Of a stretch of DNA of 64,000 nt, positions 1 through 10,289 are shown piece by piece (positions within the stretch are counted from its first letter, which is position 1; the number at the start of each line of letters is the position of its first letter). The stretch is from Jeotgalibaca arthritidis. Lineage in GTDB: Bacteria > Bacillota > Bacilli > Lactobacillales > Aerococcaceae. Under the pieces are notes generated by a model. That model was not told the DNA's origin. It saw only the letters and a program-made list of their open reading frames with translations, and did not search any database. The stretch is from contig NZ_CP049740.1 in the NCBI RefSeq assembly GCF_011100465.1, positions 2,224,001-2,288,000 of the forward strand. Direction: 5' to 3'. A program made the position numbers and the translations under genes.

Positions 1-672
1 TGAAATAATTTCAACAACACCGTCGTAGATTTCAGGAACTTCTTGTTCGAATAAACGTTTCAACAAATCAGGGTGGCTTCTACTTACAAAAATTTGAGGG
101 CCTTTTGATGTGTTTTCAACTTTTGTAACATAAACCTTAATACGGTCATGTGGTTGGAACTCTTCTCCTGGAATTTGTTCTTGTTTTGATAGAACAGCTT
201 CGATTTTACCTAAGTTAACATAGATATAACGAGAATCTTGTCTTTCAACAACACCGTTTAAAATATCATTCTCATAAGCAATGAACTCATCATAAATAAT
301 ACTGCGTTCTGCTTCACGAATACGTTGCATAATAACTTGTTTAGCTGTTTGTGCTGCAATTCGTCCAAAGTCACGTGGTGTCACTTCAAAGCGGATTTTA
401 TCACCGATTTCGTAGCCTTTATTAATTTCAATCGCATCTTCGATGCTTACTTCTAAAGTTGAGTCAAACACCATATCGACAACTTCTTTAACTGAATAAA
501 CATGGATATCACCATTTTTTTCGTTAAATTCAACATCAACATTTTGTGCTTGTCCATAGTTACGTTTATATGCAGAAACTAAAGCTGCCTCAAGAGCACT
601 TATGACAATCTCTTTTGAAATACCTTTATCTTTTTCTAATACATCTAGAGCACTAAGCATATCTTTATTCAT
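1..672 (-). CDS. nusA: Transcription termination/antitermination factor NusA (N-terminal part, cut by window edge)
   Basis: Reading leftward from the ATG at 672 gives about 224 residues beginning MNKDMLSALDVLEKDKGISK, the usual NusA N-terminal RNA-polymerase-binding domain. It is followed by the start of the S1 RNA-binding domain (GVVERQDSRYIYVNLGKIEA). The KH domains lie beyond the window edge. NusA binds RNA polymerase, modulates pausing and intrinsic termination, and joins antitermination complexes. It lies just downstream of rimP (27 bp gap), the standard rimP-nusA order of Firmicutes, where ylxR, ylxQ and infB normally follow. The reading frame is open to the edge. Confidence 0.95.
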   Translation of the reverse strand, partial: MNKDMLSALDVLEKDKGISKEIVISALEAALVSAYKRNYGQAQNVDVEFNEKNGDIHVYSVKEVVDMVFDSTLEVSIEDAIEINKGYEIGDKIRFEVTPRDFGRIAAQTAKQVIMQRIREAERSIIYDEFIAYENDILNGVVERQDSRYIYVNLGKIEAVLSKQEQIPGEEFQPHDRIKVYVTKVENTSKGPQIFVSRSHPDLLKRLFEQEVPEIYDGVVEIIS

Positions 673-698
673 TTTTCTAATTCACTCCCTGCTTCACT

Positions 699-1172
699 TT
701 AAAATTGGATGGCTAGTCTTGCTTTCGCAATTTTTTCACGCGGAATTTCAATTGTTTTCACACGTGTTTTAATTTTAATTTCAAGTTTCACGCTGTCTTC
801 TGTAACTTCTAAAAGCGTTCCTTCGTGGGATTTTTCTCCATCGATGGCTTGGTAATAAGACAAGTTGACGTAGCTTCCAACGGCATTTTGTAAGTCTTTA
901 TCTGTCTTTAATGGTCTTTCTGCACCCGGAGAGGATACTTCTAAGAAATAAGCCTGAGGAATTGGATCTGGATCCATTTGATCCATAATATCGCTGACGC
1001 GCTCACTTACCCATGCACATTCTTCAATATCAATTCCACCTGGTTTATCAATGTAGATACGTAAAAACCAATTTTTACCTTCTTTCAAAAATTCTACGTC
1101 AACCAATTCAAAGTTACGTTCATCGACAACAGGCAAGACTGCTTCCTTTACAACATCAACTACTCGGCTCAC
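699..1172 (-). CDS. rimP: Ribosome maturation factor RimP
   Basis: A 157-residue protein required for maturation of the 30S subunit. It has the RimP N-terminal alpha/beta domain (FELVDVEFLKEGKNWFLRIYID) and the C-terminal SH3-like domain. The conserved middle segment EVSSPGAERPL is present. The open frame extends to an ATG at 1199, but a strong AAAGGGAGGG ribosome binding site lies immediately before the GTG at 1172, and starting there gives the usual RimP length. It heads the rimP-nusA operon. A terminator belonging to polC lies upstream, so its promoter should lie in 1173-1225. I could not pick that promoter out with confidence. Confidence 0.93.
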   Translation of the reverse strand: MSRVVDVVKEAVLPVVDERNFELVDVEFLKEGKNWFLRIYIDKPGGIDIEECAWVSERVSDIMDQMDPDPIPQAYFLEVSSPGAERPLKTDKDLQNAVGSYVNLSYYQAIDGEKSHEGTLLEVTEDSVKLEIKIKTRVKTIEIPREKIAKARLAIQF

Positions 1173-1224
1173 AAAAACCCTCCCTTTATAATCTCTCAAA
1201 TCAAATTTTAGTGCCCTATGCGTT

Positions 1225-1251
1225 AAAAAGAGCGAGCGTCTCCGCTCACTC
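1225..1251 (-). terminator. Intrinsic terminator downstream of polC
   Basis: A 9-bp stem with one mismatch (1243-1251 with 1230-1238) and a 4-nt loop is followed on the minus strand by five T. It lies 67 bp beyond the polC stop codon and separates polC from rimP-nusA. Confidence 0.8.
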
Positions 1252-1317
1252 CCTCAGCAACTTTATTCTTTACAAAGCATACACTATTTATCCTTAAAAA
1301 GCAAGAAAAGCGGCTTT

Positions 1318-4300
1318 TTAGAAGTCAAATAGCGACAATTGGTTTTCATCTGGCATACCGTCTAAAACACCATTTTCAGTCATGTAGTCAATAATGGTTT
1401 TAGAGACTTTACCTCTTGTTTGTAAATCTTGTTTTGATAAGAATGGTTGTTCTTCACGCGCAATGACAATTTGCTTGGCCACGTTTTCTCCCAAACTTGG
1501 TACTGCTCTAAATGGCGCAATTAAGCTATTACCATCAATAATGAAGTTGGTGGCATCAGAGCGATCAATATCAATCATTTTAAATTCAAAGCCGCGTTCT
1601 ACCATTTCATTAGCGATTTCAAGTACCGTTAAGAGGTTTTTCTCCTTAACCGATGCTTCTAGCCCTTTATCCATAATCTCTTTCATTTTAGCTTTAATGG
1701 CTTCTTTACCCTGTGACATAGCTACCAAATCAAAGTCGTAAGCACGAACTGAGAAATAAGCGCAGTAATACAAGATTGGATCGTGAACTTTAAAGTAAGC
1801 AACACGAAGTGCCATTAAAACGTAGGCAGCCGCATGGGCTTTCGGGAACATGTATTTGATTTTTAAGCACGATTGAATATACCATTCTGGAATATTATTA
1901 GCTCGCATGTCTGCTTGCCAGTCATCTGGAATGCCTTTACCTTTACGAACACTCTCCATAATCTTGAACGCAATACCATCTTCCATACCATGATAGATTA
2001 GGTAAACCATAATATCATCACGACAGCCGATAACATCGGCAAGTGGAATATTATTTTCACGAATTAAGGTTTCCGCATTCCCTAAATAAACGTCGGTACC
2101 ATGCGATAGACCTGAGATTTGAAGTAATTCGGCAAAGGTTGCTGGTTTCGTTTGTTCGAGCATGCCCCGAACAAAGCGCGTTCCAAACTCCGGAACACCT
2201 AGTGTACCTGTCTTACTAAAAATTTGCTCTGGTGTGACACCCAAGACCTCTGTTCCAGAGAATATCTTCATAACCTCAGGATCATTTGGTGGAATCGTAA
2301 CAGGATCAATACCGGATAAGTCTTGCAACATCCGAATCATTGTCGGATCATCGTGACCTAGAATATCCAGTTTCAAGACATTGTCATGAATGGAATGGAA
2401 GTCAAAGTGAGTTGTTTTCCATTCGGATGATTGGTCATCAGCAGGGAATTGGATTGGTGTAAAATCATAAACGTCCATATAGTCTGGAATAACGATAATC
2501 CCCCCCGGATGCTGTCCGGTTGTCCGTTTAACGCCTGTACAGCCTTTAGCTAACCGATCAACTTCTGCAGCTGAATAATGATAACCATGATCTCGTTCGT
2601 AACCTTTAACATAACCATAAGCTGTTTTATCCGCTACTGTACCAATTGTTCCTGCACGGAATACATAGTCTTCACCAAAAAGAACTTTCGTATAAGCATG
2701 GGCTTGTGCTTGATACTCACCCGAGAAGTTCAAATCAATATCGGGAACTTTATCCCCATAGAAGCCCAAGAATGTTTCAAATGGAATATCATGGCCGTCA
2801 CGGTCCATCATCGTGCCACAGCTTGGACATGCTTTTTCTTCCAAGTCATAACCAGAACCAATCGATCCGTCATTTATGAAGTGACTGTAATGACAGCCTG
2901 GACAGCGGTAGTGAGGCGGTAACGGATTTACTTCCGTAATCCCCGTCATAGTAGCCACAAAACTTGAACCAACTGATCCCCGCGACCCAACAAGATAGCC
3001 GTCTTCATTGGATTTATGAACGAGTTTTTGTGAAATCAAGTAGATAACAGCGAACCCATTTCCAATAATACTTTTTAGTTCCTTTTCTAACCGCTTGACA
3101 ACAATGTCTGGCAAATCTTCACCATAAAGGCGTTTCGCTTCGTTATAAGAGAGCTCTTTAATTTCATCGTTGGCGCCTTCGATATTTGGTGTATATAATT
3201 TATCTTTAATTGGCGTAATCTCTTCAACCATATCGACAACATGGTTAGGATTCTCAACAACAATTTCCTTAGCGACATCTTTACCTAAGAATTTAAAATC
3301 ATTCAACATCTCATCGGTTGATCTAAAATGTGCTTCCGGCAAGTTTAGCTTTTTACCTTGGTTAATTTTGAGTGATCCTAACAAGATTTCACGGTAAATG
3401 GCATCTTCACGGTTTAAATAATGGACATTCCCTGTTGCTACAACGGGTTTATTTAGTTCCTTACCAATTGTAACAAGCTCTGAAATGATTTCTTCCAAAT
3501 CACTTTCATTCTTCACTAATTCACGTTCAATAAGAGGTTTATAAATCCCTTTTGGCATGACTTCGATGTAATCGTAGAATTTTGCGCGCTCACTGGCTTC
3601 TTCTTTACCTTTTTGCATCATAGCTTCAAATATTTCGCCATTGCTACAAGCAGATCCAATTAATAAATTTTCACGTTTCTCCATCAAGAGACTGCGTGGG
3701 ATACGAGGTACTCGGTAATAGTACTGCACAAATGACAGACTAAGTAATTCAAATAAATCTTTTAGACCGTCCTGGTTTTTGGCTATAATCGTCGCATGGA
3801 ATGGACGCGCTTGTTTATAGGAGTCCCCTTTTCCAACACCATCATTTAGTTGATCGTGATAGAGAATATTGTGATCTTCCTTAGCTTCTTTTATAAAAAT
3901 CCAGCACAAATGGCCTGTTGTTTCCGCATCAAAAACAGCCCGGTGATGCTGTTCCAGATTAACGTTGTAACGTTTAGCTAGTGTGTTCAAACGATGTGAT
4001 TTTAGTTGCGGATGTAAAAAGCGAGACATCTCCAGTGTATCAATAACAGGATTTGGTGCTTCTCCTAACCCTAAACGTTCATAGGATTTGTTAATGAAAC
4101 CCATATCAAATGATGCATTATGGGCAACTAAAATACCGTCTTCACAGAACTCCCGGAATTTAGGCATAACAGCTGCTTCATTCGGTGCATCGCGTAACAT
4201 CGAATCTGTAATCCCCGTTAAGTTAATGATGAGTTGTGATAAGGCAACCCCAGGATTGATAAATGCTTCGAATGTATCAATCACATTTCCCTTGTACATT

Positions 4301-5643
4301 TTAACGGCCGCAATCTCAATAATCGTATCATAAACGGCTGATAGCCCGGTTGTCTCAACGTCAAAGACAACATAAGTACTTTCTGATAACTCTTTGTGAA
4401 CAGGATTGTAGGCAACGGGAACCCCATCATCGACAATGTTTGCTTCAACACCGTAAAGGATTTTTATGCCATGCTTTTGGCCGGCAGCGTGAGCATCTGG
4501 ATAGGCTTGAGCAGTCGCATGGTCAGTAATTGCAATTGCTTTATGGCCCCACTTAGCTGCCTGAGCAACTAAATCAGATACACTATTCGTCGCATCCATT
4601 GAACTCATATTCGAATGTAAGTGCAGTTCCACACGTTTTTCATTGTCAGGAGCATAATCTTTACGTTCAGGAACTTTTACTTCATTAACATCTCTCGCAT
4701 TAATCACGAGATCTCTCATAAAGGTATCTTCTTGAACACTACCTCGAACCCGAACCCAAATACCCTTTTTCACTTTTTCAAAGTTTGCTTCATCTTTTTC
4801 ATTATTAGAAAAAATCTTAACACTAAATGAAGAAGAATAATCAGTCACTTTAAAAATAAGTAGCTTTCTTCCTGAGCGCAGTTCTCTGACCTCACTATCA
4901 AAAACATGTCCTTGAACAATAACAGACCGTTCCTCTTCTGTTATTGAAATCATTTGTCTCGGCTCTTCTTTATCCGGAATATTAGAGCCAAGTTGAAGTG
5001 GTCCTTCAACCATACCGCCGTTATCGGCTTTCTTACTTTGCTCCTCTTCATAAATCTTCAAGTTTTTCTCGGCTTGCTGAATCATAATAGCTTCTTGTTC
5101 TTCTTTGCGTTCCAAGTAGCGTGTGCGCATCTCTTCCGATGCTTTTTCATTTAACTCAACTTGAATTTTAAACTCAGGAAAACCTAGAACTAAGAAATTT
5201 TGTTGAATAAGAGAGAGATAATTGTCTTTCAAGTGGTTTTTAGTAATTTCATTAGCTAACTGTAATGTCACAACACCATCTTGTACAATAGGTGCGTGAT
5301 TTCTTAAAATTTCTTTTACAATTGGTGATGAGATATTACTACGATTAATGACTGTATCCCAGTAATCTATAATTTTTTCATCAGTAATCACTGGTTTTTC
5401 AGCCTTTATTTGCAAATCAATGTCTGCAATGGTCTTAAAAGCGCGTGTCAAATTCGAGGTCAAGGCTTGAAAGATTTCAAATGGTAAAATATCAGGGAAG
5501 CGAAGGATAAAATGCCAAACTTTTGATTTTTTATAGACATAAACTTGCTCTACTTCACCCTCATTAAAATACGGTAGATAGTCTACCTCATTCTTCAGCT
5601 GAATTTGTTCTAGCAGCTGCTGGAAAAGTTCTTTTTTATTCAT
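1318..5643 (-). CDS. polC: DNA polymerase III alpha subunit, PolC type (Gram-positive replicase)
   Basis: A 1441-residue replicative polymerase with built-in 3'-5' proofreading, the leading-strand replicase of Firmicutes. Visible in order are: an N-terminal region (about 1-225); an OB-fold (about 235-325); a PHP domain starting at VELHLHSN (about 340) and split by the exonuclease insertion; a DEDDh exonuclease beginning DVETTGL (about 430); a zinc-binding motif of CPGC and CPSC pairs; the polymerase palm motif PDIDLNFSG; and HhH and tail motifs. Length matches the family (about 1440). The open frame extends to a TTG at 5667. The ATG at 5643 ([13 protein letters not shown]) matches the usual PolC N-terminus better. 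It follows rseP directly; proS, which usually sits between them in relatives, is absent. A terminator-like hairpin lies just upstream. Confidence 0.97.
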   Translation of the reverse strand: MNKKELFQQLLEQIQLKNEVDYLPYFNEGEVEQVYVYKKSKVWHFILRFPDILPFEIFQALTSNLTRAFKTIADIDLQIKAEKPVITDEKIIDYWDTVINRSNISSPIVKEILRNHAPIVQDGVVTLQLANEITKNHLKDNYLSLIQQNFLVLGFPEFKIQVELNEKASEEMRTRYLERKEEQEAIMIQQAEKNLKIYEEEQSKKADNGGMVEGPLQLGSNIPDKEEPRQMISITEEERSVIVQGHVFDSEVRELRSGRKLLIFKVTDYSSSFSVKIFSNNEKDEANFEKVKKGIWVRVRGSVQEDTFMRDLVINARDVNEVKVPERKDYAPDNEKRVELHLHSNMSSMDATNSVSDLVAQAAKWGHKAIAITDHATAQAYPDAHAAGQKHGIKILYGVEANIVDDGVPVAYNPVHKELSESTYVVFDVETTGLSAVYDTIIEIAAVKMYKGNVIDTFEAFINPGVALSQLIINLTGITDSMLRDAPNEAAVMPKFREFCEDGILVAHNASFDMGFINKSYERLGLGEAPNPVIDTLEMSRFLHPQLKSHRLNTLAKRYNVNLEQHHRAVFDAETTGHLCWIFIKEAKEDHNILYHDQLNDGVGKGDSYKQARPFHATIIAKNQDGLKDLFELLSLSFVQYYYRVPRIPRSLLMEKRENLLIGSACSNGEIFEAMMQKGKEEASERAKFYDYIEVMPKGIYKPLIERELVKNESDLEEIISELVTIGKELNKPVVATGNVHYLNREDAIYREILLGSLKINQGKKLNLPEAHFRSTDEMLNDFKFLGKDVAKEIVVENPNHVVDMVEEITPIKDKLYTPNIEGANDEIKELSYNEAKRLYGEDLPDIVVKRLEKELKSIIGNGFAVIYLISQKLVHKSNEDGYLVGSRGSVGSSFVATMTGITEVNPLPPHYRCPGCHYSHFINDGSIGSGYDLEEKACPSCGTMMDRDGHDIPFETFLGFYGDKVPDIDLNFSGEYQAQAHAYTKVLFGEDYVFRAGTIGTVADKTAYGYVKGYERDHGYHYSAAEVDRLAKGCTGVKRTTGQHPGGIIVIPDYMDVYDFTPIQFPADDQSSEWKTTHFDFHSIHDNVLKLDILGHDDPTMIRMLQDLSGIDPVTIPPNDPEVMKIFSGTEVLGVTPEQIFSKTGTLGVPEFGTRFVRGMLEQTKPATFAELLQISGLSHGTDVYLGNAETLIRENNIPLADVIGCRDDIMVYLIYHGMEDGIAFKIMESVRKGKGIPDDWQADMRANNIPEWYIQSCLKIKYMFPKAHAAAYVLMALRVAYFKVHDPILYYCAYFSVRAYDFDLVAMSQGKEAIKAKMKEIMDKGLEASVKEKNLLTVLEIANEMVERGFEFKMIDIDRSDATNFIIDGNSLIAPFRAVPSLGENVAKQIVIAREEQPFLSKQDLQTRGKVSKTIIDYMTENGVLDGMPDENQLSLFDF

Positions 5644-5668
5644 CCAATCTACCCAACTTTCTATCAAG

Positions 5669-5707
5669 AAAAAAAGTCAAAGACATCATTGATTGAGATC
5701 TTTGAAC
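5669..5707 (-). terminator. Terminator-like hairpin between rseP and polC
   Basis: On the minus strand GTTCAAAGA (5699-5707) pairs with TCTTTGAC (5676-5683) with one bulge, followed by seven T. It lies just downstream of rseP. Only about 25 bp separate it from the polC start, so it may attenuate rather than fully end transcription. Confidence 0.6.
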
Positions 5708-5719
5708 TTTTTTAGTTTA

Positions 5720-6970
5720 TTAGCCACCAAAGAAGAATCTTTGGATATCATTCCATGTAATTAAAATCATCAATATAAAGAGTAAACCAACACCGATAAC
5801 AGTAATAATACCCTCTTTTTCAGGTTCAAGTGGTTTGCCTCTCACACCCTCAATAATGTTAAGCAGGATTTTACCGCCATCTAGGGCCGGGATCGGTAAG
5901 AGATTAACAGTACCTAAGTTGACACTTAAAAACCCTAAGAAACTTAAAATACTATAAAAGCCATAGCTAACGACTTCTTCCGTTGCAGCGTATATCGCTA
6001 CAGGCCCACCAAAGGCATTAATGTCAAATCCCTTAGTAAACATTGACAAAATCAAGCTGAATATAGAACTGATTACAAACCAAGTCTGAGAAAAACCATA
6101 CATGATTTTAGCCCCAAAAGAGCGATCAATACTTTGTTGAATACCAATCAATCCTGTTTCAGGATCTGAGATTAGCTGAATATGTTGTTCCTCTTCGTTT
6201 CGCTCAATTAAAAGCTCCATATCTTTGCCTGGATTTTCTTGGATCAGTGCGGTGATTTCAGACCATGTGCTAACTTCCTGACCGTTAATAGCCGTTATGA
6301 CATCATTGGCTTGAAGCCCTGCTTCTTGTGCAGGACTATTTGCAACGACATCCCCTACTTGAGAACGATTGACTGCTACCCCACCTTGCATGAAAGCTAA
6401 GGAAGAAAAAACAATAATCCCTAAAATAAAGTTATTCATTGGCCCTGCAAAGTTTGTTAGCATACGGTTAAACAAGGAAGCCGATTGGAATTGAACATCA
6501 ATAGGAGCCACTTGTACTTCTGTTCCGTCAGTCTCAATAATTAAAGCATCTCGTTTTACGCTATATCGGCTTGCTTGTTCCTGACCAGGAACAACGCCTT
6601 CAATCACCATATCACGATCTAAATCAAAGTGAGTAAGTTCGAGAGGAACAGCATCAATAAGTGGCTTTTCACTCAAGTTAATGTGAGTAACGTCTCCTTT
6701 TTCATCCAAAACAACGCTGAGCAGCATCCCCGCCTTTAACTCCGTTTCATCGTCTCCGTAACCAGCCATTCGGACATAGCCTCCAAGCGGTAATAGACGA
6801 ACGGTGTAAGTGGTATTGTTTTTGCGGTAAGAAAAAATTTTAGGGCCCATGCCAATAGCAAATTCCCTCACTAAAATTCCTGCTCGTTTAGCAAAATAAA
6901 AATGACCAAATTCATGGATAATCACTAGAATACTGAAAATGATGATAAAGGTGATAATTGTTCTTATCAA
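5720..6970 (-). CDS. rseP: Site-2 intramembrane zinc metalloprotease RseP/RasP
   Basis: A 416-residue integral membrane protease of the S2P (M50) family. It makes the second, intramembrane cut in proteins such as anti-sigma factors, signal-peptide remnants and FtsL. The zinc motif HEFGH is at residues 19-23 in the first membrane helix. A single PDZ domain lies around 200-270 (VGDVVANSPAQEAGLQANDV). The third zinc ligand motif NLLPIPALDGG lies around 357-367 before the last helices. The start is a TTG with AGGAAG nine bases upstream; no ATG fits. It is preceded by cdsA with a 34-bp gap in the usual uppS-cdsA-rseP order. dxr is missing from the position it occupies in Bacillus, consistent with a mevalonate-pathway lineage. 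Confidence 0.95.
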   Translation of the reverse strand: MIRTIITFIIIFSILVIIHEFGHFYFAKRAGILVREFAIGMGPKIFSYRKNNTTYTVRLLPLGGYVRMAGYGDDETELKAGMLLSVVLDEKGDVTHINLSEKPLIDAVPLELTHFDLDRDMVIEGVVPGQEQASRYSVKRDALIIETDGTEVQVAPIDVQFQSASLFNRMLTNFAGPMNNFILGIIVFSSLAFMQGGVAVNRSQVGDVVANSPAQEAGLQANDVITAINGQEVSTWSEITALIQENPGKDMELLIERNEEEQHIQLISDPETGLIGIQQSIDRSFGAKIMYGFSQTWFVISSIFSLILSMFTKGFDINAFGGPVAIYAATEEVVSYGFYSILSFLGFLSVNLGTVNLLPIPALDGGKILLNIIEGVRGKPLEPEKEGIITVIGVGLLFILMILITWNDIQRFFFGG

Positions 6971-7004
6971 AATGATGCACTTCCTAACTGTTATATTGGA
7001 ATGG

Positions 7005-7805
7005 TTAGTTGATATTAAAAATTGCTAGCACGAGTTGAAAGAGTGGCATAACGAATAACATACTGTCAAAACGGTCTAAAATACCGCCGTGGCCGGGTAA
7101 GATTTTACCAGAGTCTTTTACGCCAAAATAACGTTTATAAGCTGATTCTGTTAAATCACCTAATTGGCCGACAATAGATGTTAATACTGCAAGTAATATA
7201 ACCATGGGGATTGATAAATTCAAAGGGTTATACCATTGAATAAACAGCATACCACAAATAACTGATAGTACCATTCCTCCAAGAGAACCTTCAATTGTTT
7301 TATTAGGACTAATAACCGGTGCTAATTTTGTTTTTCCAAATTGTTTTCCAACTAAATAGGCTCCGATATCTGTTGCCCAGATTAATAGTAATACAAATAA
7401 GACCATTCTGAAACTAAATAATGCTGTCTGTAGAAAATAATGGAAGCCTGTTCCAATATAGATTGCAGCTAGTAAAAAGACCCCTGCATCATCAAAGGTA
7501 AAATCGTTCTTTGATAAAACAGTCATCACTAATAACGTCATTGCAAACAGGAAAAATACAGTCGTAATGTCAATCCCTTGTGGTAAAAACGATAAATAAG
7601 TCGTTGGTACAATGATCATCACTGTCGCCAAGGATGTCAATATTCCTGTTAAACTCCAAAAATTCTTTTTCTTCATTGCGAACATTTCTGAAACGCCGAT
7701 AACGCCCATTGCAGCTGTTCCGAGAACTAATGGCCACGAACCATACCAAACAATTGGCAACAAGACCAACAAGGCGACGAGGCCCGTAATTGTTCTAGTT
7801 TTCAT
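7005..7805 (-). CDS. cdsA: Phosphatidate cytidylyltransferase (CDP-diglyceride synthase)
   Basis: A 266-residue polytopic membrane enzyme making CDP-diacylglycerol from phosphatidic acid and CTP, the branch point for phosphatidylglycerol and cardiolipin. About seven to eight hydrophobic helices are visible. The CdsA signature lies near the C-terminus: SAYKRYFGVKDSG, then LPGHGGILDRFDS, including the metal-binding D-R-x-D. The ATG has GAGGTG four bases upstream. It lies 8 bp after uppS and is co-transcribed with it and with rseP. Length is normal. Confidence 0.96.
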   Translation of the reverse strand: MKTRTITGLVALLVLLPIVWYGSWPLVLGTAAMGVIGVSEMFAMKKKNFWSLTGILTSLATVMIIVPTTYLSFLPQGIDITTVFFLFAMTLLVMTVLSKNDFTFDDAGVFLLAAIYIGTGFHYFLQTALFSFRMVLFVLLLIWATDIGAYLVGKQFGKTKLAPVISPNKTIEGSLGGMVLSVICGMLFIQWYNPLNLSIPMVILLAVLTSIVGQLGDLTESAYKRYFGVKDSGKILPGHGGILDRFDSMLFVMPLFQLVLAIFNIN

Positions 7806-7813
7806 AATTCACC

Positions 7814-8566
7814 TCATAGACCGCCAAAGCGACGGTTTCTCTTTTGATATTCTCCGATCGCTTCATTTAAAGCATCTGTTGAGAAATCAGGCCATAAAAC
7901 ATCTGTGAAATAAAGTTCACTGTATGCGATTTGCCATAATAAAAAGTTACTAATTCTAATTTCACCACTTGTACGGATGAGTAACTCTGGATCTTTAAAT
8001 TCTCCTAGAGGACCCGTAAATAGGTTGTCAGAAATATACTCTTCTGTAATATCATCTTTAGAAAGGTTACCGTTTTGCGCTTGCTCCACAGCTTTCTGTA
8101 CCATTTCTAGCATTTCATGACGCGAGCCATAATTGAAAGCAAAGTTCAAAATTAGGCCAGTATTATGCTTTGTTTCCTCCATTGCTTTTTCTACAACTGC
8201 TTTTGTTTTCTCCGGCAGCAGATCAATCCATCCAATTGCATGAACTTTGATATTATTAGCAATCAATTCAGGCATAAATACATCAAAAAAATCGATGGGT
8301 AGATTCATTAAAAAAGACACTTCATCATTGGGTCTTTTCCAATTTTCAGTTGAGAATGCATAAAGCGTTAGAACTTTAACTCCTAATTGATTAGCATGAA
8401 CCGCAATTTTTTTAACAGTATTCATACCCTCTTTATGTCCGAATACACGAGGCATCATTCTTTTTTTTGCCCATCGACCATTACCATCCATGATAATAGC
8501 GATATGGTTGGGTATTTGACCCTTTTCATTAAATGGTGTTTCTGTTGATTTTTCAAAAAAAGCCAT
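7814..8566 (-). CDS. uppS: Isoprenyl transferase / undecaprenyl diphosphate synthase
   Basis: A 250-residue cis-prenyltransferase that builds the C55 lipid carrier for peptidoglycan and teichoic acid synthesis from FPP and IPP. The catalytic motif [13 protein letters not shown] is near residue 25 (Asp in MDGNGRW), with FSTENWKRP further on and [15 protein letters not shown] near the C-terminus. It is the first gene of uppS-cdsA-rseP. A structured non-coding region and a terminator lie upstream. Confidence 0.97.
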   Translation of the reverse strand: MAFFEKSTETPFNEKGQIPNHIAIIMDGNGRWAKKRMMPRVFGHKEGMNTVKKIAVHANQLGVKVLTLYAFSTENWKRPNDEVSFLMNLPIDFFDVFMPELIANNIKVHAIGWIDLLPEKTKAVVEKAMEETKHNTGLILNFAFNYGSRHEMLEMVQKAVEQAQNGNLSKDDITEEYISDNLFTGPLGEFKDPELLIRTSGEIRISNFLLWQIAYSELYFTDVLWPDFSTDALNEAIGEYQKRNRRFGGL

Positions 8567-8679
8567 GATTTTATACCTACCTTTTAGTCTTTAGCTCATT
8601 CCATTTTATCAAAGATTCCAGTTATTACCAACAATGAATGCAAAATTACAAAAAACTTAGGAAAGAGCCTTTCTATAAG

Positions 8680-8697
8680 AAAAGCGGACAAGTCCGC
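8680..8697 (-). terminator. Small perfect hairpin with T-tract upstream of uppS
   Basis: GCGGAC (8684-8689) pairs perfectly with GTCCGC (8692-8697) across a 2-nt loop. On the minus strand it is followed by TTTTCTT. It closes the structured block at 8701-8833 on the uppS side and would end a transcript crossing that block. Confidence 0.55.
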
Positions 8698-8700
8698 CTT

Positions 8701-8833
8701 GGCCTATGAAAAAATAGGAAATTTGACCCTGAATTGTCAGGAGACTTCACGCTTCAGCGGGTTAGTCGAATGATATGCGTTAGCGAGCAGCGAAGCGCGC
8801 AATGGGGCAAATTTATCTTTTTTTCACTAGGTC
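8701..8833. repeat. Long imperfect inverted repeat, possible structured RNA or miniature element
   Basis: The stretch 8701-8730 is complementary with a few mismatches to 8804-8833 (CCTATGAAAAAATAGGAAAT against ATTTATCTTTTTTTCACTAGG). The interior contains further pairing partners (ACGCTTCAGCG near 8749 with CAGCGAAGCG near 8788). The whole could fold into one hairpin of about 130 nt. No ORF or protein-coding signal is seen. It sits in the 351-bp frr-uppS gap, bounded by terminators at 8680-8697 and 8885-8909. Whether it is an RNA gene, a repeat element or a leader cannot be told from one copy. Confidence 0.5.
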
Positions 8834-8884
8834 AGGACTTGGGAGCTAGACATTGATGGCTGAACTTATAATCCCCTAGTCTAT

Positions 8885-8909
8885 AAAAAAACCCAGAGCA
8901 AGCTCTGGG
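8885..8909 (-). terminator. Intrinsic terminator after frr
   Basis: A perfect 8-bp stem, CCCAGAGC with GCTCTGGG (8892-8899 / 8902-8909), has a 2-nt loop and is followed on the minus strand by seven T. It is 9 bp beyond the frr stop and ends the pyrH-frr transcript. Confidence 0.93.
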
Positions 8910-8917
8910 CAAAAGGT

Positions 8918-9471
8918 TTAAACATCCAACAATTCTTTTTCTTTCTTAGCTGCAATGTCATCAATACGTTTTGTACTGTTGTCCGTTAGTTCTTGAACTT
9001 TTTTCTCGTTTGTACGTAATTCATCTTCTGTAATTTCGCTGTTTTTCTCAGCTTTTTTCAAAGCGTCCATAGCGTCACGACGGATGTTACGAACAGCAAC
9101 TTTAGCATTCTCAGTATCTTTTCCTACTAATTTTGCTAAGTCTTTACGACGTTCCTCTGTCAATGCTGGAATCACAAGACGAATGAGTGTTCCATCATTT
9201 GTTGGGCTGATTCCTAGATCGCTTTGGTGAATCGCACGTTCAATATCTCCAAGGCTTGATTTGTCGTAAGGTGTGATTGCTAGCATACGCGCTTCAGGCA
9301 CTGTAATTGATGCAAGTTGATTAACCGGCGTTGGCACACCGTAGTATTCAACTTCAATTCGATCCAGTAGACTTGCGTTTGCAACACCTGCACGAATTGA
9401 ACCTAGTTCTCTTTCTAATGCTTCTTCTGCTTTTTTCATACGGTCTTCCGTATTTTTTAAAATATCTTTCA

Positions 9472-9472
<1 letters not shown>
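8918..9472 (-). CDS. frr: Ribosome recycling factor
   Basis: A 184-residue protein that, with EF-G, splits post-termination ribosomes. The family motifs are present: [18 protein letters not shown] near 30-47, [12 protein letters not shown] near 105, and [14 protein letters not shown] near 132. Length is as in other bacteria (185). Its ATG overlaps the pyrH stop by one base (TAATG), so the two genes are coupled. Confidence 0.97.
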
Positions 9473-10212
<740 letters not shown>

Positions 10213-10249
10213 TTAATCCAGTTTGACTGATATAGTTCGGTATAGTGAG

Positions 10250-10277
10250 AGAGCCTGAGACAATTGCCCCAGGCTCT
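10250..10277 (-). other. Hairpin between tsf and pyrH without a T-tract
   Basis: AGAGCCTG (10250-10257) pairs perfectly with CAGGCTCT (10270-10277) across a 12-nt loop. No run of T follows on the minus strand, so it is not a standard terminator. It may be a weak terminator, an RNA-stability element or a processing site separating tsf from pyrH. Confidence 0.45.
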
Positions 10278-10289
10278 ATTCATATTTGA

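Noticed and set aside
8701-8833. Miniature inverted-repeat transposable element call
   Set aside because: No target-site duplication is visible and only one copy is in the window, so it is listed as a repeat/structured block rather than a mobile element.
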